A DNA stretch of 64,000 nucleotides from Spirometra erinaceieuropaei (lineage: Eukaryota > Platyhelminthes > Cestoda > Diphyllobothriidea > Diphyllobothriidae): positions 84,768 to 148,767 of the forward strand of contig CACRXP010000650.1 of the NCBI GenBank assembly GCA_902702965.1, in the 5' to 3' direction. Each line of letters opens with the position of its first letter. The first letter of the stretch is position 1. The notes below the pieces were generated by a model. The model was not told where the DNA came from, made no database searches, and was given only the letters and a program-made list of their open reading frames with translations. The position numbers were made by a program, and so were the translations under genes. Positions 1-11,599 of this stretch are shown here, in pieces.

Positions 1-486
1 GCGCCCCGAGTGCCAAGCCAAAAGGGATAAGTATCTCACCAAGTAAACGACGGTTAGTCAGGGCTGAAAAATGGGTTTACTAAAAGAGCGCGAAGGTGGT
101 TGGCTTTGTTAACAGGAGCACAAAAAGGGACAGACATTGCGCGTAATCATGCACTGCTGTTAATCGACGCTCAGCGAACCACGGCGCCATATGCGAGAAC
201 GAGGTACTAAAGTGAATTATTATTAGTTAAATAAAACAATGATTTAGGCGGAAAAGTGCAGCACACACATTGCATATTTGGTGAAGAATTTCGGCTCGAA
301 GTTCTCTTGCTAATAACCTGTGCAAAACAATGTCGGACTGCCTACTCAGAAACATATTACGTGCGTGTACTTACACATTTTCATGAGCTACGGCCTGACG
401 CGAGCTCGAGATTCTTTTACGATCGTTACTGGGAAGGTTAGCGTGGAGCAGTACATACATGCATACATTAGACACATACGTACATA
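1..486. other. No gene recognised
   Basis: Mixed-composition DNA left of the foldback element. It probably lies inside the calcineurin A gene, after exon 8, since the 3' exons have not yet appeared. The last two bases (TA) are the left target duplication of the element that follows. Confidence 0.4.
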
Positions 487-1466
487 CAGTAGGTGGGCTA
501 ACTCATACAATGTCAACCGAAATTCCGAAATGCGTTTTCGTTTCGAAATGATTAATTAAGTAGGGTTGTAAAACTAGTCAGCCTGCAACATAATTCTATA
601 ATAGTTCAGTTGCCTCAGGATGCCAGCTTTCGAATGAATTTTCTTCCGACTGCATGCAAAAATTACACTCTGTAAAAATGACTCCTTAAGTAGCATGAAT
701 TTTTCTCATTGATTTTCAATGCCCCTAAAAGTCCAATTATATTTCATGGAAGGCATGCACAAAAATATTCATTCTTTTGCTCATTCGGTAGACAATGACG
801 TCTACTTGCAATCTTATAGTCAAAGGAAGGGTAGAATTCGGTTTTCAAAAAATTTTCCAATTACCGAGTAATTTTGAACCCGCTCTACCGTTACACTTGG
901 ATTCAGGGTTTCCAAACTACAAGCCATACATTTTCCGCGTACGGAAAACCATACATTTACCTACGGTAATAAAGACAAACCATATAGGGTTCATAAAATT
1001 TAACAGTGAATTTTATTCATATTGTTAATTTTACAAGCCACATTGGTAAATGCAGAGACATAAAGATTTATGAACGGCCATTTCACGGTATTTAAAAGTC
1101 CCACAGTTAGAAACTTTTTTAAAACTGAATTATGTCCATCCTTCGAGTATACAATTGAAAGAAGACGTAATTTGCTACCAATTGAGCGAAAGAATGAATA
1201 TTTTTGTGCATGCCTTCCATGAAATATAATTGAACTTTTCGGGGCACTGAAAATCGATAAAAATTCATGCTACTTAAGTAGTCATTTCTCACAGTGCAGT
1301 TTTTCATGCAGCCGGAAGGAAGTTCATTCGAAAGCCGGTATCCTGAGGCAACTGAACTGTTATAGAATTATGTTGCAGGCCGACTAGCTTTAAAACCCTA
1401 CTTAATTAATCTTTTCGAAACGAAAACGAATTTCGGTTGACATTTCATGAGTTAGCCAACCTACTG
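487..1466. mobile_element. Foldback TIR element (MITE), TA target duplication
   Basis: The two ends are inverted copies of each other: CAGTAGGTKGGCTAACTCAT at the left matches the reverse complement of the right end. The match continues for about 300 bp (487-795 against 1175-1466) and more weakly to about 375 bp. Both ends are flanked by TA, the target of Tc1/mariner-type transposases. There is no transposase frame inside. The interior includes a pyrimidine/AT-rich centre that also occurs in the element at 49111-51812. I interpret it as a non-autonomous element whose related transposase family is represented at 57.6-58.7 kb. Confidence 0.75.
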
Positions 1467-1604
1467 TACATACATAATCGTGGTTCTCCAAACGAATCTG
1501 CATCCCTTGTCAGGTAGGCACCATGAATAGATTTTTCGGAGTCCCAGTTCTCATGTGCCATTGGTTCATGTCAGTCAGGGAATTTTTTGAACGACGACAT
1601 TACA

Positions 1605-1868
1605 ATATTAATAGGTGTTTTTGGCACATATGGATAATTCATTCCACCCACTTGTGAAAAACTCGGCTACTTCGGTGGGATTCGGACCAACAAAAGCAAG
1701 CGCAAGGCTAGGGTACAGTCGACGTTCTGACCACCTGAGCTACCAGATCCAATCGGGAGCCGTGAATTTAGCCATATTTGGGTTAAGTTACCCACCGAAC
1801 CCACTGCAGTGAAGAGAACCCACCAATTTTGATACAGTAAGCTGACTGCCCAAATAATATTTCCTCAG
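1605..1868 (-). mobile_element. tRNA-headed SINE (family 1), minus orientation
   Basis: Reading the minus strand, 1868-1755 matches the region just upstream of the tRNA-like head at 24205-24320. Next comes GTAGCTCAGGTGGTCAGAAC (A box) and GGTCCGAATCCC (B box), and then a body with GAGTTTTTCACAA and GCCAAAAACACCTATTAAT shared with 24390-24460. This is a polymerase III-type SINE copy, diverged, with an enlarged anticodon region. Confidence 0.65.
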
Positions 1869-1984
1869 CATTTAATCGAACGTTCACCGAATGACCACCT
1901 AATAGGCACTTTTGACAGATTTGAGTAACTAAGATGACCCTGCTGTAAGTAAAAAAATGCGATTAAATGCTCGGCACTCTGTCG

Positions 1985-2062
1985 GGACCCCGTAGCTCAG
2001 ATAGTGAGAGTCTTACTCTTCCTACCGCGGGTCCGAATCCTATCGAGGCCACCAAGTTCTTC
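1985..2062 (+). mobile_element. tRNA-like SINE head (family 1 relative)
   Basis: The sequence carries GTAGCTCAGATAGTGAGAGTC (A-box-like) and GGGTCCGAATCC (B box) followed by TATCGAGGCC, the same 3' acceptor-stem half as the head at 24322-24390. It is a diverged tRNA-derived head, not a functional tRNA, because the acceptor 5' half no longer pairs well. Confidence 0.5.
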
Positions 2063-3634
2063 AGAAATTGCTGACATGAATATCAACAGAAAAAAAAAGT
2101 AGTCACTCGAAACTTGTCGGTTCATGAGACGCACTCTCTCCCAACGCCATATATACAAGGCTCGAGGGCGAGAATGTCTTTCACCGACCTCTCTTGTTCT
2201 TGCGACCCAAGTGTTCGTGCAGTCTACTGTGATAGTCGCAGTTTGGGATATACGGTAAATACTCGCACAAGGGCGACCGAGCCAGTTAGCTGGATCCACA
2301 CACGCTATTTCAAACTACCAATAGAGTTGCTTCACCGTCTACCAAAGGCCCATTTCCGGGCCTGCTTTATTTGCTTCATCTGTCCATCTGGAGTCCAACC
2401 GAGCGCAGCGATGGTTACCTGCCAAACAATAGTAAGGACAACAACAACAACAACAACAACAACAGCACTCTAACCTGCTCGTCCTGACAGGGTGCAATTA
2501 GGACTAGTATTAGAATTACCGGACATCTCAAATATGCCGGAACAGCACAATCCTCCGAGACGTACAAATGTCAGTCATCCAAAACGGCGACACAGGTCGA
2601 GCAAGATAACTTTCGTCGATTGCAACACGCGGGCTACTAATTGGGAAATAAGTCTTTCCTCGGTGGGCGGACGTCCGAAATTGAGCCGTCATCTTTTTTT
2701 CTGTTCTATATTCACATGGTAACTTTCCTATATGTACATCCGTTGGCCTATTTTACTCATTATACACGGATACCCCGTCCCTCTAATTTGTTTATTTGGA
2801 CTAAAATAATGAGGTCTTCTCCACATTAAGCAAACATCGTTTAGAAGAAAGTAAAATCTGACACGAATTTTGCAACTCATTCACCGGCAATTCTTCATGC
2901 TGTTGACAGTTACAGTTTTTGGCCATTAAATGTCGCTTGTGATCTTCTGGTGTTATGTTTTTCGTACCAATTCTCACACACTATGAAGGGGTCTTACTTG
3001 CTGAAAATGTTGTCATGATGATTCCAAAATAAAGCATATCTCTCTCTCGCTCACATGAACTAGCCTTGAGTTCGAATACTGACAGTACCTACCTGAGCAA
3101 ATGCATCCGTATAAAAATATGAATGGCATTCTGAATGTTATCGAGATATCTCTCCCCCTCACAAAGATGTTTTGGGGAAAACGCGCCGCTCTGTCAAGTA
3201 TTGACGCACTTAGGGTGTTTCAAAATATGCTGACATATGAGCTGATACTTCCGAAATTCCACTCGCAGGCAAATATTACGATATTCTGAGTAGGTCTGAC
3301 ACGTTTCTCTCACCTAATTTGTTACTTTCTATGTCAAGCGTCACGGAAAGCTAGCGACAGACTGGACTCAGAATGTTGCCCATGTAGAGGGCTTAAAGTT
3401 ACCAAGATGATCTAGCAGTTTGATTATTTCTTCCGAAAGCAATTAGAATTTCGGGAGAACGATGTTCGATGTAATGAAGTAAGGTGAGAAATTAGGAACG
3501 CCACCCAATCTAGAGGGCCCGAAAAGACTGCGTCGAATTATTCTTCCCGCAAACGCACTTTCAGTGGTCCTGTGAATCGAATTACAGGGCATATCATTCC
3601 GAGGTACGACGTTATCGCTGTCAAGACCTCATAA

Positions 3635-3640
<6 letters not shown>
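2063..3640. other. No gene recognised; short (CAA)n tract
   Basis: Non-coding DNA with no recognisable protein or RNA. A short CAA microsatellite lies at about 2439-2465. Confidence 0.4.

Positions 3641-3679
<39 letters not shown>
3641..3679. repeat. (GA)n microsatellite
   Basis: About 39 bp of GA dinucleotides, interrupted only at the left edge (AAAGAG). Confidence 0.95.
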
Positions 3680-3681
<2 letters not shown>

Positions 3682-4598
3682 TGGCTGGGTGCCTGTCACC
3701 CACGACGAGACAGCATACGAAATGGAAGGTGAAGCACTATTCCTATGTGACTACACAGGTAGAGTGGCAAGGACAGAGACGCACCTTCACTAAAGTTTTT
3801 GGCAAAGGTGTGGCCCGCAGAAAGACGGTTTGCTGGAATTGCTTCAAAGGCACACACACACACCCTTTAAGAGGTCAGGATCGTGTATGGAATCATGCGC
3901 AGAAAAAGCTCACACCACTAATCTTACAATTCACGCACTTGCAGGCATAACGCACGCATACGATTATTACAAATGCGCATGGTGGAGAAGGTCCGGAAGT
4001 AATCATTATATACCACCACCACCACCATCACCGGCGCCGCCACCGCCCTCGCTGCCGCCACCACCCTCCTCGGGCTCGCGCATGCAGTAAAAAGATTACT
4101 GCAACCGGCAAACACGCCTGCAGATCCAGTTGCCAGGCTCTGTCGTTACGACACCGTGTCGGAAGTTTGTGCGCTCTTCTCTTCTCCCATCCGTCCACCA
4201 ATGACAAACAGAGACGGGCGTGCACGCACGCTCGCACGCGTCACATCGCGGCGCAGCGGCTAAAAGGCGACCCGACCAGGGCGACAGCAGGCGTAGGGAC
4301 ATGCAACTCGGCAGCGGATGAGGATCCAGTCACCGGGCCTGGGACCGGTCGCGATTAGCAAGGACAAAATGCAGCCAGGCCAGTGGGGCAGCAGCAGTCG
4401 GTGGGTGTGAGGCCTGACCCTCTACGGTGCAAACATGAACGGCGGCCACTGCATCATCCTGCGCCTGCGAGTGGCTTCCCCCATCTGCACTCGTATAGCT
4501 AGCAAAGGCATGTTTTAAAAGGCAACAAACATCTGGGTCCAGGTAATGTCCATGCCACACAGCCCCTGGATCCTTTTGCGCACTCTGCTGCTAAATCC
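3680..4598. other. No gene recognised; (CCR)n-rich GC stretch
   Basis: GC-rich DNA. A CCA/CCG/CCT trinucleotide-rich stretch at about 4012-4078 translates as polyproline in one frame and is low-complexity. No supported gene. Confidence 0.4.
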
Positions 4599-4830
4599 CC
4601 TACTCACCAAGAACTTGGCAGGCAGGCTTGCAATCTACCCATACACCGATACACGCAAAGATGGGAGTCTCGGGAAGTAGTTGGTCAGAGGTAGAGGCGG
4701 TAGCTGGAACAAGAGCTTTATTTGTTTGACGTTTCGGATTCACGCTCAAGCCCATCACCAGAGACAGTATCAGATAAGGGTAATTCATGCACAGGAAATT
4801 GCAGCATTTATAGGACGTAGCCGCTATGCT
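4599..4830 (-). mobile_element. PLE terminal (pLTR-like) unit, minus orientation
   Basis: Read on the minus strand, this contains a TATA-like box (CTATAAATGCTGCAA at 4813-4799), the hammerhead-like motif at 4761-4728 and the downstream conserved block AATAAAGCTCTTGTTCCAGC, then CAACTACTTCC near 4680. The same order is present at 34500-34720 and 41345-41705. It lies directly upstream of, and opposed to, a PLE reverse-transcriptase fragment, an arrangement consistent with rearranged PLE termini. Confidence 0.6.
4728..4761 (-). ncRNA. Hammerhead-like ribozyme motif (PLE-associated)
   Basis: The minus strand reads CUGGUGA, U, a helix GGGCUU/GAAUCC with loop GAGCGU (one mismatch), then GAAACGUC. 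The core has A6 changed to G, so this copy is probably inactive. Confidence 0.45.
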
Positions 4831-4848
4831 ACTGCATCCTAAGAGACG

Positions 4849-5185
4849 ACTTTGGCCCGGATCTATGGCTTCTCAAAGGTACACAATGAGAGCGCTCTAC
4901 TTCCGTCCATCATATCGCCCAAAGGCACTCCAACGTACGGACTGGCAAAATGGCTGTTTCGACGTCTCAAATTTCTGACCGATGATCCAGACACCACGGT
5001 CCATTCGACAAGACAATTGCTGAAGAAGCTTAAAGAGGTAGGTCCCCTGCTAAATGAGGTCATGGTATCTTTTGATCTCATGTCCCTCACTTCTATTCCC
5101 CAGGATCTGGCAGTCGAGACCGTCGAATTACTCCTACAAAACAAGTACGATAAAACGGAGAATCGCCTCGGACACGCGAGAAACG
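4849..5185 (+). pseudogene. Penelope-like element reverse transcriptase fragment
   Basis: The translation ARIYGFSKVHNESALLPSII then SPKGTPTYGLAKWLFRRL matches the PLE RT block normally written as YGLPKVHK, LRPIVS and GTPTYNLAK. Further on, VMVSFDLMSLTSIPQDLAVE carries motif A (the catalytic Asp of SFDV-SLFTSIP) with one residue lost, Phe before Thr. The open frame ends at 5223 but the family similarity fades after about 5185. It is a truncated, dead copy without the GIY-YIG part. Confidence 0.8.
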
Positions 5186-6165
5186 GAGCGTCTGCGCCTG
5201 CGTACGTGGCCATTTGGCTCTGAAAAGAATCATGTCGAGGCAACAGGCTCTAATCGCGGCGGATTGGATGCTCCCGGAAAGTTTGACTGACACAGTTCTG
5301 CAACTGTAAAACGCTGGAAAATGAAGGAGAAAGTGGTGCTGCAACGAAACCCTATTCTTGACCAACTTCGTCGCCACTCCGAGATGGAGATACTTTTTTG
5401 TGCACAAAACGAACGAATTATTGCGCGCATCTAATGCCTAAGTCCCAGGGCGAGCTGATACCGCACTATCAGACCTACACAAGACCTGGCAAATGTCTCT
5501 AGCACCTCATGGGCCGTGGTTTGAAGGGATCCGACTATCGGAGAACTCGGCACCTTCGGTATAACGTGACCAGTAGTTGGGCGTCGTCAGACTGAGATGG
5601 GTACGTGCGCAGTCGATATGCAACGCCGTTGTGAGTGCTGACGCGTACAGACCGTGGTACTTGTGTGTGTGCGTGTGAGCCTCTTGGGTCCGCAAGACTA
5701 CCTACGCTGTTGCATCAGGCATGCAAAGGAGTCACTCACATGCGTCGTAAGTAGCCCACGGGTTAGAACTTTGTAGTCAGTGACTGAGCCCCATCTCACC
5801 TCCAGCCGGCCTGACGTAGCCTTGACACCAGTAAACAATGATGGGCGGGGCAGGGGTTGAGACCGATCCTGCACAACCTTTCCTATCTACGATAAACCTT
5901 TGAGACGAAATGCTCGCAGTTATTAATGGCAGGTCACGCAACGTGCATGTGGGTGTTTGCATGTGTCAGACATCAGACGGGGGTTTCATCGTATCCCGTC
6001 AGCCACTGGTACCCAATCTCCTCCGTAATCGGCTTGATTCCGACAGCCTCTGGCGCGGGGGAGGGGGAGACAGAGTTGGAGAAGTCGATTCAGCGCAGAG
6101 CTTTCCGGCTATAAACAGCCAAACGGTCCAGAAGGCTGCCGACTGACGAGATAACCCTAGCACAG
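5186..6165. other. No gene recognised
   Basis: No supported coding or RNA feature. The first part (to about 5450) may be decayed downstream PLE sequence, but no conserved motif is secure. Confidence 0.35.
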
Positions 6166-6303
6166 TCAGGACTGCGACGGTTTCATCTTCTTAATGCGGC
6201 CCTCGTGGCCAAGACCCTCCAATGACGACTCCTTCGTGGGGTCGTCGAACACCACGCGCACGCCCTTCTCCAGTTGTTCTAATTCTGTTTTACTGTTCAT
6301 CAT
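6166..6303 (-). CDS. Small open frame with coding-like composition, unknown
   Basis: A 45-codon minus-strand frame opens with two ATGs and ends in TGA. The peptide is acidic-basic mixed (TELEQLEKGVRVVFDDPTKE then a GLGHEGRIKKMKP end). Codons are strongly G/C-ending (GAG AAG GGC GTG CGC GTG GTG TTC GAC GAC), unlike its surroundings, which suggests real coding constraint. A pyrimidine-rich CAG acceptor-like site sits just before the first ATG. Joining it to calcineurin exon 8 through that site would give an immediate stop, so it is not a simple alternative end of that gene. It may be the last exon of another gene, a young retrocopy, or chance. I do not recognise the family. Confidence 0.3.
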   Translation of the reverse strand: MMNSKTELEQLEKGVRVVFDDPTKESSLEGLGHEGRIKKMKPSQS

Positions 6304-6820
6304 GCTGGGTGTGAGGTGGAGGCAGCACCGGCATGTTTGCTGGGCCCTCTCCGGAACTCTGGTAGTCCCCGTGGCCTACAAGGCACGAACTTATTAGCTG
6401 TAACATGTGCTGTCCCCCTTAAAAGTCCTCACTCCTGTTGCGGCGACAGAAAGTTGTCTCCCCGCACAGAGGTGAATTTGGAGTCCGAGGTGGAAACCGG
6501 CAAGGCTTGCACTAAACTGTCCAGAGAAGTTAGAACTCCTTTTTGCTCGCTTATAACGCGTAAAAATTGCAATCTGGAAGCACAGAAAAAATGACAAAGC
6601 TTAAAAAAAGCCAGCACCCAAGGACGTGGAAAGTGCAAAGTGGCAGGGTGGGTTCTACTAACTGCGTGATACAATAAAAAGCAAACTTGACGCGTGCTCG
6701 GATGGATGTATTAACGCGAAGACACTCACGTGATTTCAAAGGAGTTAAAAAAGCAGACAAATGTCTGGGAAATGGGTAGGCACACCAATCAAGCGGAGGG
6801 CGTTTGGGAAATAAACCCAC

Positions 6821-6915
6821 CCTTGTTGTTGTAAACGTCCAGGTAGTTAGGTGCACTGAATATCGTGATCAGAGAGGGGAATCCGGTGGCCTGGTTCTTT
6901 CGGTACATGCGATAC
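6821..6915 (-). CDS. PPP3C: Calcineurin A exon 8 (SAPNYLD segment, end of catalytic core)
   Basis: This 95-base exon encodes [20 protein letters not shown] and then [19 protein letters not shown] is the conserved C-terminal signature of the PP1/PP2A/PP2B fold. YRMYRK followed by [22 protein letters not shown] is diagnostic for PP2B. The exon ends in phase 1 before GTGGGT. The next expected segment, leading into the calcineurin B-binding helix, is not recognisable in any minus-strand frame between 6820 and 1 and should lie left of the window. Confidence 0.95.
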
Positions 6916-7944
6916 CTAGGTTGAGGCAAAGAAGGCACTAGAAAAAGAAACCGGTCACAGATCTGGAAGAAAATTATGTGTACGTAAAAAAAAAACACAA
7001 AAAGAAAGCAATTCCTAAACCTGGCATCACTATGGTACTGTATTTATCGTTTCGTTTTCACCCAAGAGGGAGACAATATCGGACCTGACTGCAAAACGAA
7101 ATACGGGTGTTTCGGTCTGTCATGGTGTTCCAGTCTAGAGCGCATGTATGAGGGAAATCGGTAATCCAGAATTATCCCGAACAAAGACAACTATCAAAGC
7201 GTTCATTGCGGATTCCAAGTCGCCTCTGTCCGAGGGATTGAGGTATGGTTGCCTGATGACGGCGAATAGTCAGCGAGATCAGTGGAAAGGCAAAAACGCC
7301 GTAAAGTTCGACTCGACAGCTCTTTTTTATCAAGCCGCACAATCACCCCCTGGTACCATGAGAGGATAGTTGTTGCGGCCGCGTGAAAAGAATTTACTAA
7401 AGGGGACAGGTTCAACACCGACCGTGCCGTCTCCGAAAGATCCGATGAAATGGATAGGAGACGGATCTTGGATCAGTGGCTCATCTAAAATAAATCCCCT
7501 ATGCAAAGAAATTGACATCTCCCGATCCCCAAACCAGACTTCAAACGCGCGTACACATTTGCCAGCACTGTACAGACACGCCTTATGCCTTCATCTGGTT
7601 TCACTCATCCAGTTAAAATGACTACCGGGGAGCAGCCGCTGCCCTCTGTATAGCTTTGAAGAGTTACGGGTAAAAGCTAACGCCCAGATTGGCTCAGAAT
7701 GGAGTGACGGCCTCTCTCAACATGGCGACTGGTGCAATCGTCTATTCATCCCAACGACTATTCCCCCTGTGCAACAGCACCTTTTACGCCCTTAGTATAA
7801 CGATTTATGACGGACGGCCATATCGGCATAATATCCATGATACTAACTCTGGAGCGGAGTTTGAATAACACAGTTACTTTATGACTACTGGTAAATACGG
7901 TTGTCCGGGTGACTCCGAGCTGCTCCGCAGTTTCCTCTGTAGTC
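6916..7944. other. Calcineurin A intron 7 (5' part on plus coordinates), nothing recognised
   Basis: Intronic DNA between exons 8 and 7 with no recognised gene or repeat. Confidence 0.4.
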
Positions 7945-8125
7945 CTGCATGGAGCTGTTTGCGGTAGGAATGTTGGGACAGTGATACGCCCGAGCCCCTC
8001 TCAAGTCTTCTTGGCTCTGCCTTGTCACCGGGCCCAGGTCAGTGAGGGAGAGAGTGAGACAGACGCGGCGCAAGGCACTGTCAACTAATTCACGCACAAA
8101 TCACAGTCCTGCGTTCATCACGTCG
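7945..8125 (-). repeat. Interspersed repeat family B, minus copy
   Basis: The sequence is shared with 22765-22900 (+), 50640-50990 (-) and 53880-54100 (+). On its sense strand the common core is a GTGACTTGTGCGTGAATTAG-like block, then GTGTCAAGACAGAGTCAAGA and AGACCGGAGGCGGGAG. No tRNA boxes or coding frame are evident. It is an unclassified interspersed repeat within the intron. Confidence 0.6.
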
Positions 8126-8692
8126 ACGGCACACGGAGGACATCACCGTTCGAGATGGTCGAACTGTCATATCATTCATATTTATCAAAGGTCGGCCAAA
8201 TTTCACATCAGTCTGATTGAAAACGCAGGGAAACCAATCGAAGCAAGTGCACCATTACCCAGACCCCAGTGTACTCACTTCGAGGACCGATAAGCCCTCA
8301 GTTCTGAGGACCAGAAAACAACATAATAATCAACTAGAACTTATCCAAGTCTCCGATAAATCAAGCAAACTCAACAGAGAGCTGCGTCGACATTCAGAAA
8401 TAGAACATGAGACTCCAGCAATGGACCTGTGGAAGTTCTATCACATTATATTTTGTTGAAATCCTTTTCTAGGCGCATGTGGGATTCCAAAACCTCGATG
8501 ACGACAACACACACTCAACGCGGCCGGGAGTTCATGGAAGCGGCACCAAAAGCTGAATGGAAGCTGACAGTGCTCGCGGTGATCCGCGGATGCACTGGAT
8601 GGGAAAGACAACTGCACTTGTAGAAAATTAAGGCGCATGTGAGTGGCATTAGCTGATGTAATCTTCTATACAGGCGAGCCCATTCGCCTTAC

Positions 8693-8721
8693 ATCTCTCT
8701 TTCTCGCTCTCGCTCTCTCTC

Positions 8722-8753
<32 letters not shown>

Positions 8754-8754
8754 A
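8693..8754. repeat. (CT)n microsatellite
   Basis: About 60 bp of CT/GCTCT-type dinucleotide repeat with a few CG interruptions. Confidence 0.9.
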
Positions 8755-9248
8755 GATCCACATCTCTTTCTGTACCAGGAAAGCGAAACCGTAGGAAAAG
8801 CACGAAAGCGTCCGCTCCCTGCTTACTTAGCGTCGTGAGTCATCTGCAAGGAAGGAGTGATCGCCGTCAAAGAATGTGGGTCCGCGGAGGTAATTGACAT
8901 ATCGCCTGACTTAATTATTAACTGGAACCGCGTTCTAACCGCAATTAGTTCCGACCGGGTGTACATTCAGTTGGCCACGAAGATGACAAATAACTGCTGG
9001 ACGCTGATTCTGGCCTCCCTATTCTTTGTCGGTAATGCACTGGCAGCACGCTTATGGGGATTACTTTTGGAGAGCTTTTCCCTCAATGACGCGGCTCCGC
9101 GTCGTGCTACTACTGCCAGACTGACAGAGCCTCTCTTCTCTGCGTGTGCGTTCGTGCGTGCGAGCGTGCATGTGTGTCTTTCACTCCCCATAAAAATGAT
9201 AAATGCAACTGTGAGACAGCTTGGATTAGCAACTGCGTGTTGACTTAC

Positions 9249-9326
9249 CCTGCGTCTTGAGCTTCATGAGCGCGGATGATGGAGAGAAGGTTATTGGCCT
9301 GAAGGAAATCACAGCACGCTGAATAG
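9249..9326 (-). CDS. PPP3C: Calcineurin A exon 7 (RAHEAQDAG metal-ligand segment)
   Basis: This short 78-base exon encodes [20 protein letters not shown] followed by EAQDA, in frame between exon 6 (AG then C) and exon 8 (GG then G). The His of RAHE is the last metal ligand of the phosphatase core. The acceptor is CTTTCAG and the donor is GTAAGT. The short length probably reflects an intron position dividing the YPAVCEFLQ-to-HEAQDAG block of the vertebrate protein. The residues are conservative changes only. Confidence 0.94.
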
Positions 9327-11540
9327 CTGAAAGAAAAGAATAACAACATCAAGGATCAGGTGATAGTGGTGCTGAGCTCTCGTCAACGGCATCTGGAATT
9401 CACTGGTGGGGGTAGAGGCGCAGAGGGATGAAAATGCAAATGAGACAGACGCTTGTCTTAAAAAGCCACAGTGCAAAAGGTGAGGTCACATGCTCGGAAT
9501 TTGACGCCTAGGTGTCCTCGGAAACTGTTATTTCCACTGACGGGGGAGGGTGGAGAGGAGTTAAAACTGGGTAACCTAGCCAAAATTAGTAACTGCCGAG
9601 GCAGACTGCAAGTCAACACTGAATAGGCTAAGAAAAACATGCGTCTGGGCAATTATAATTAGGTCTGACGGATGGAACATAGCTTCACTCGCCTGATTTC
9701 TCCAACGCGTACAGGGACCGATTTACACAGCAGTAGAATAAAAGTTTGGCGATAAGTGCTAAAGGCGAAAGACCCCTCAGTAAGTCAAGACAAATCACGA
9801 GTCTGCTATGGAATTTAACGCAATCTTTGACGAGGGAATTACGTCGGACCGACTTGCACATTACTCCACCAGCTGAGGAGCAAATTACATCAGCAGTGGG
9901 GAGGAAAAATGCCAAATCATAAGTCGCGGGGTTGCTTGGGACGACGCCCCCAAGTTCGCCTAGGCTGAAGTCCTCACAAGAAGTGACAACGGCGTAAGTG
10001 GTGTTTTTCGGCCGGGAGTCTGTCAACGATTTCTCGTATCCCACTTCAAGACGACCCGGCCATGACAAGTACTCACACAGTCAGTCTGACTACTCATGTG
10101 GATACGGTAGTTCGTTGTCAGGTCATCATCACGCCAACTATCAATACCGCTGATGAAAACTCAGCAAGTAAACACCCCGATGTGATCGACCGAGTAACTA
10201 TCACACAAATTTCAGACAGCCATAATGGATGCCATTCAAACTGCAATTTACGCACAACCTATACATTTAAGTGGGAACCGGTTTTTTTATGCGGCCTGTC
10301 GCTAGTCCGACCTGCAAGAATCATCACGATTCAAGGCGACTTCAGCCATTCTAGCTGAAAGATTAAGTACCCCAGTCTCGTTGGAGGCGACAGATATGCA
10401 TTTTTGTATCATTATACCAACAGCATATCTGGTTTACTTATTGTGGCTGTCCGGGAAACATGCAGGAAGGGGTGGGAGGGGAGACGGCGGAAATCAAGAC
10501 TTCTGGGAGCCTCTAGCTCAGTATGTTGATTTACTGATCGCACCTACGCAACAGCAACTACTCGCTTAGCTAACGTCGTCGTGTTAGTAGACCTGTACTG
10601 TCTCACTTTAATATTATTGGTTAAAGTGAGGACAATTGGGGTGCCTTTTGTGAACGATAGAAAAGTAACAGACCTCAGCTTTCAAATTCAGGTTTTCTAG
10701 ATGTAGTTAATCCTTTGGTTAAGTGTCTCGTAAACGATAAAGAGATAGGTTTGGGCAGTTTTCGTCTTGGCTACTCTTGTGTTTTTGCATAATCCGCTGC
10801 GACTCAGCTAAAATGAAGCATGGCTAGTTCCCAGCCGGCTTTGTCAAAAAGGTAGGAACCGTTCGAATCGATTTGCAGAACTGAAAACGGTTGCACCGGT
10901 AATTTCGCCCTAGTTTCCGTCTGCAATCACCCATGGTACAAACGTGGCACAATACATTATTTGTCGCACGGGAATGACCATACTCATCCTTCCATTCTTC
11001 TGGCACAAAAAAACATGTATTTGTCCTCTCCATGTCGGGACCCCATCCACAAAAGCAGCAATATATCGCTCGGTTAAACAGTTCCGGCGAAAGCTGCCTG
11101 TTAGAAATTTGTCCCAAGCTGGTGCACCACGTCCAGTGAATAGCCGAAAAAAATACTGAAAGTGTGCAGCTGAGCATTCAGGAAGTACCAGGGACTTCCA
11201 CTCAAAAGCATTCCAGTGAACTCGAATTCTAGCGGACTTCAGTGTAGCGCATGCATATATCCACACATGACACATTTGGTACCGGAATTAATGTCGACTA
11301 GTCACCAGTGGCGGTCAACTTAATGATAGATAGAGAGGACAGCCGTTTTATTACCAAACTAATAATAGGAGATGACGCTCAGTTTCGTCTGACTGACTCA
11401 ATTACTAAGCAGAATAGTAGCTTCTAGGGCAAGGCAACTATGAAGGGGTTATCCATTTGTGTGAATTCAACTACCTGGAGCTAACGATTTGGTGCAGTGT
11501 TACATTTCAAAGGGCAATCATGTTTGATCTGTTTTGAGAT
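9327..11540. other. Intron 6, nothing recognised apart from a short family C piece
   Basis: Non-coding intron DNA. A short segment at about 10115-10175 (CATCATCACGCCAACTATCA) resembles blocks at 41385-41450 and 48910-48975 that lie upstream of PLE terminal units. Confidence 0.4.
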
Positions 11541-11599
11541 CGAATAAGTCTGTACGCTGGACGGTGACCAATATCGAGCATTGCTGAGAGCTTATTTGT

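Noticed and set aside
6429..6856. Minus-strand frames directly after calcineurin exon 8 as the next calcineurin exon
   Set aside because: None contains the expected segment following NNK or a calcineurin B-binding or calmodulin-binding helix.
10824..11275. Open frames of 117 and 121 codons on the minus strand
   Set aside because: No recognisable motif, overlapping frames of equal length and no splice or start context.
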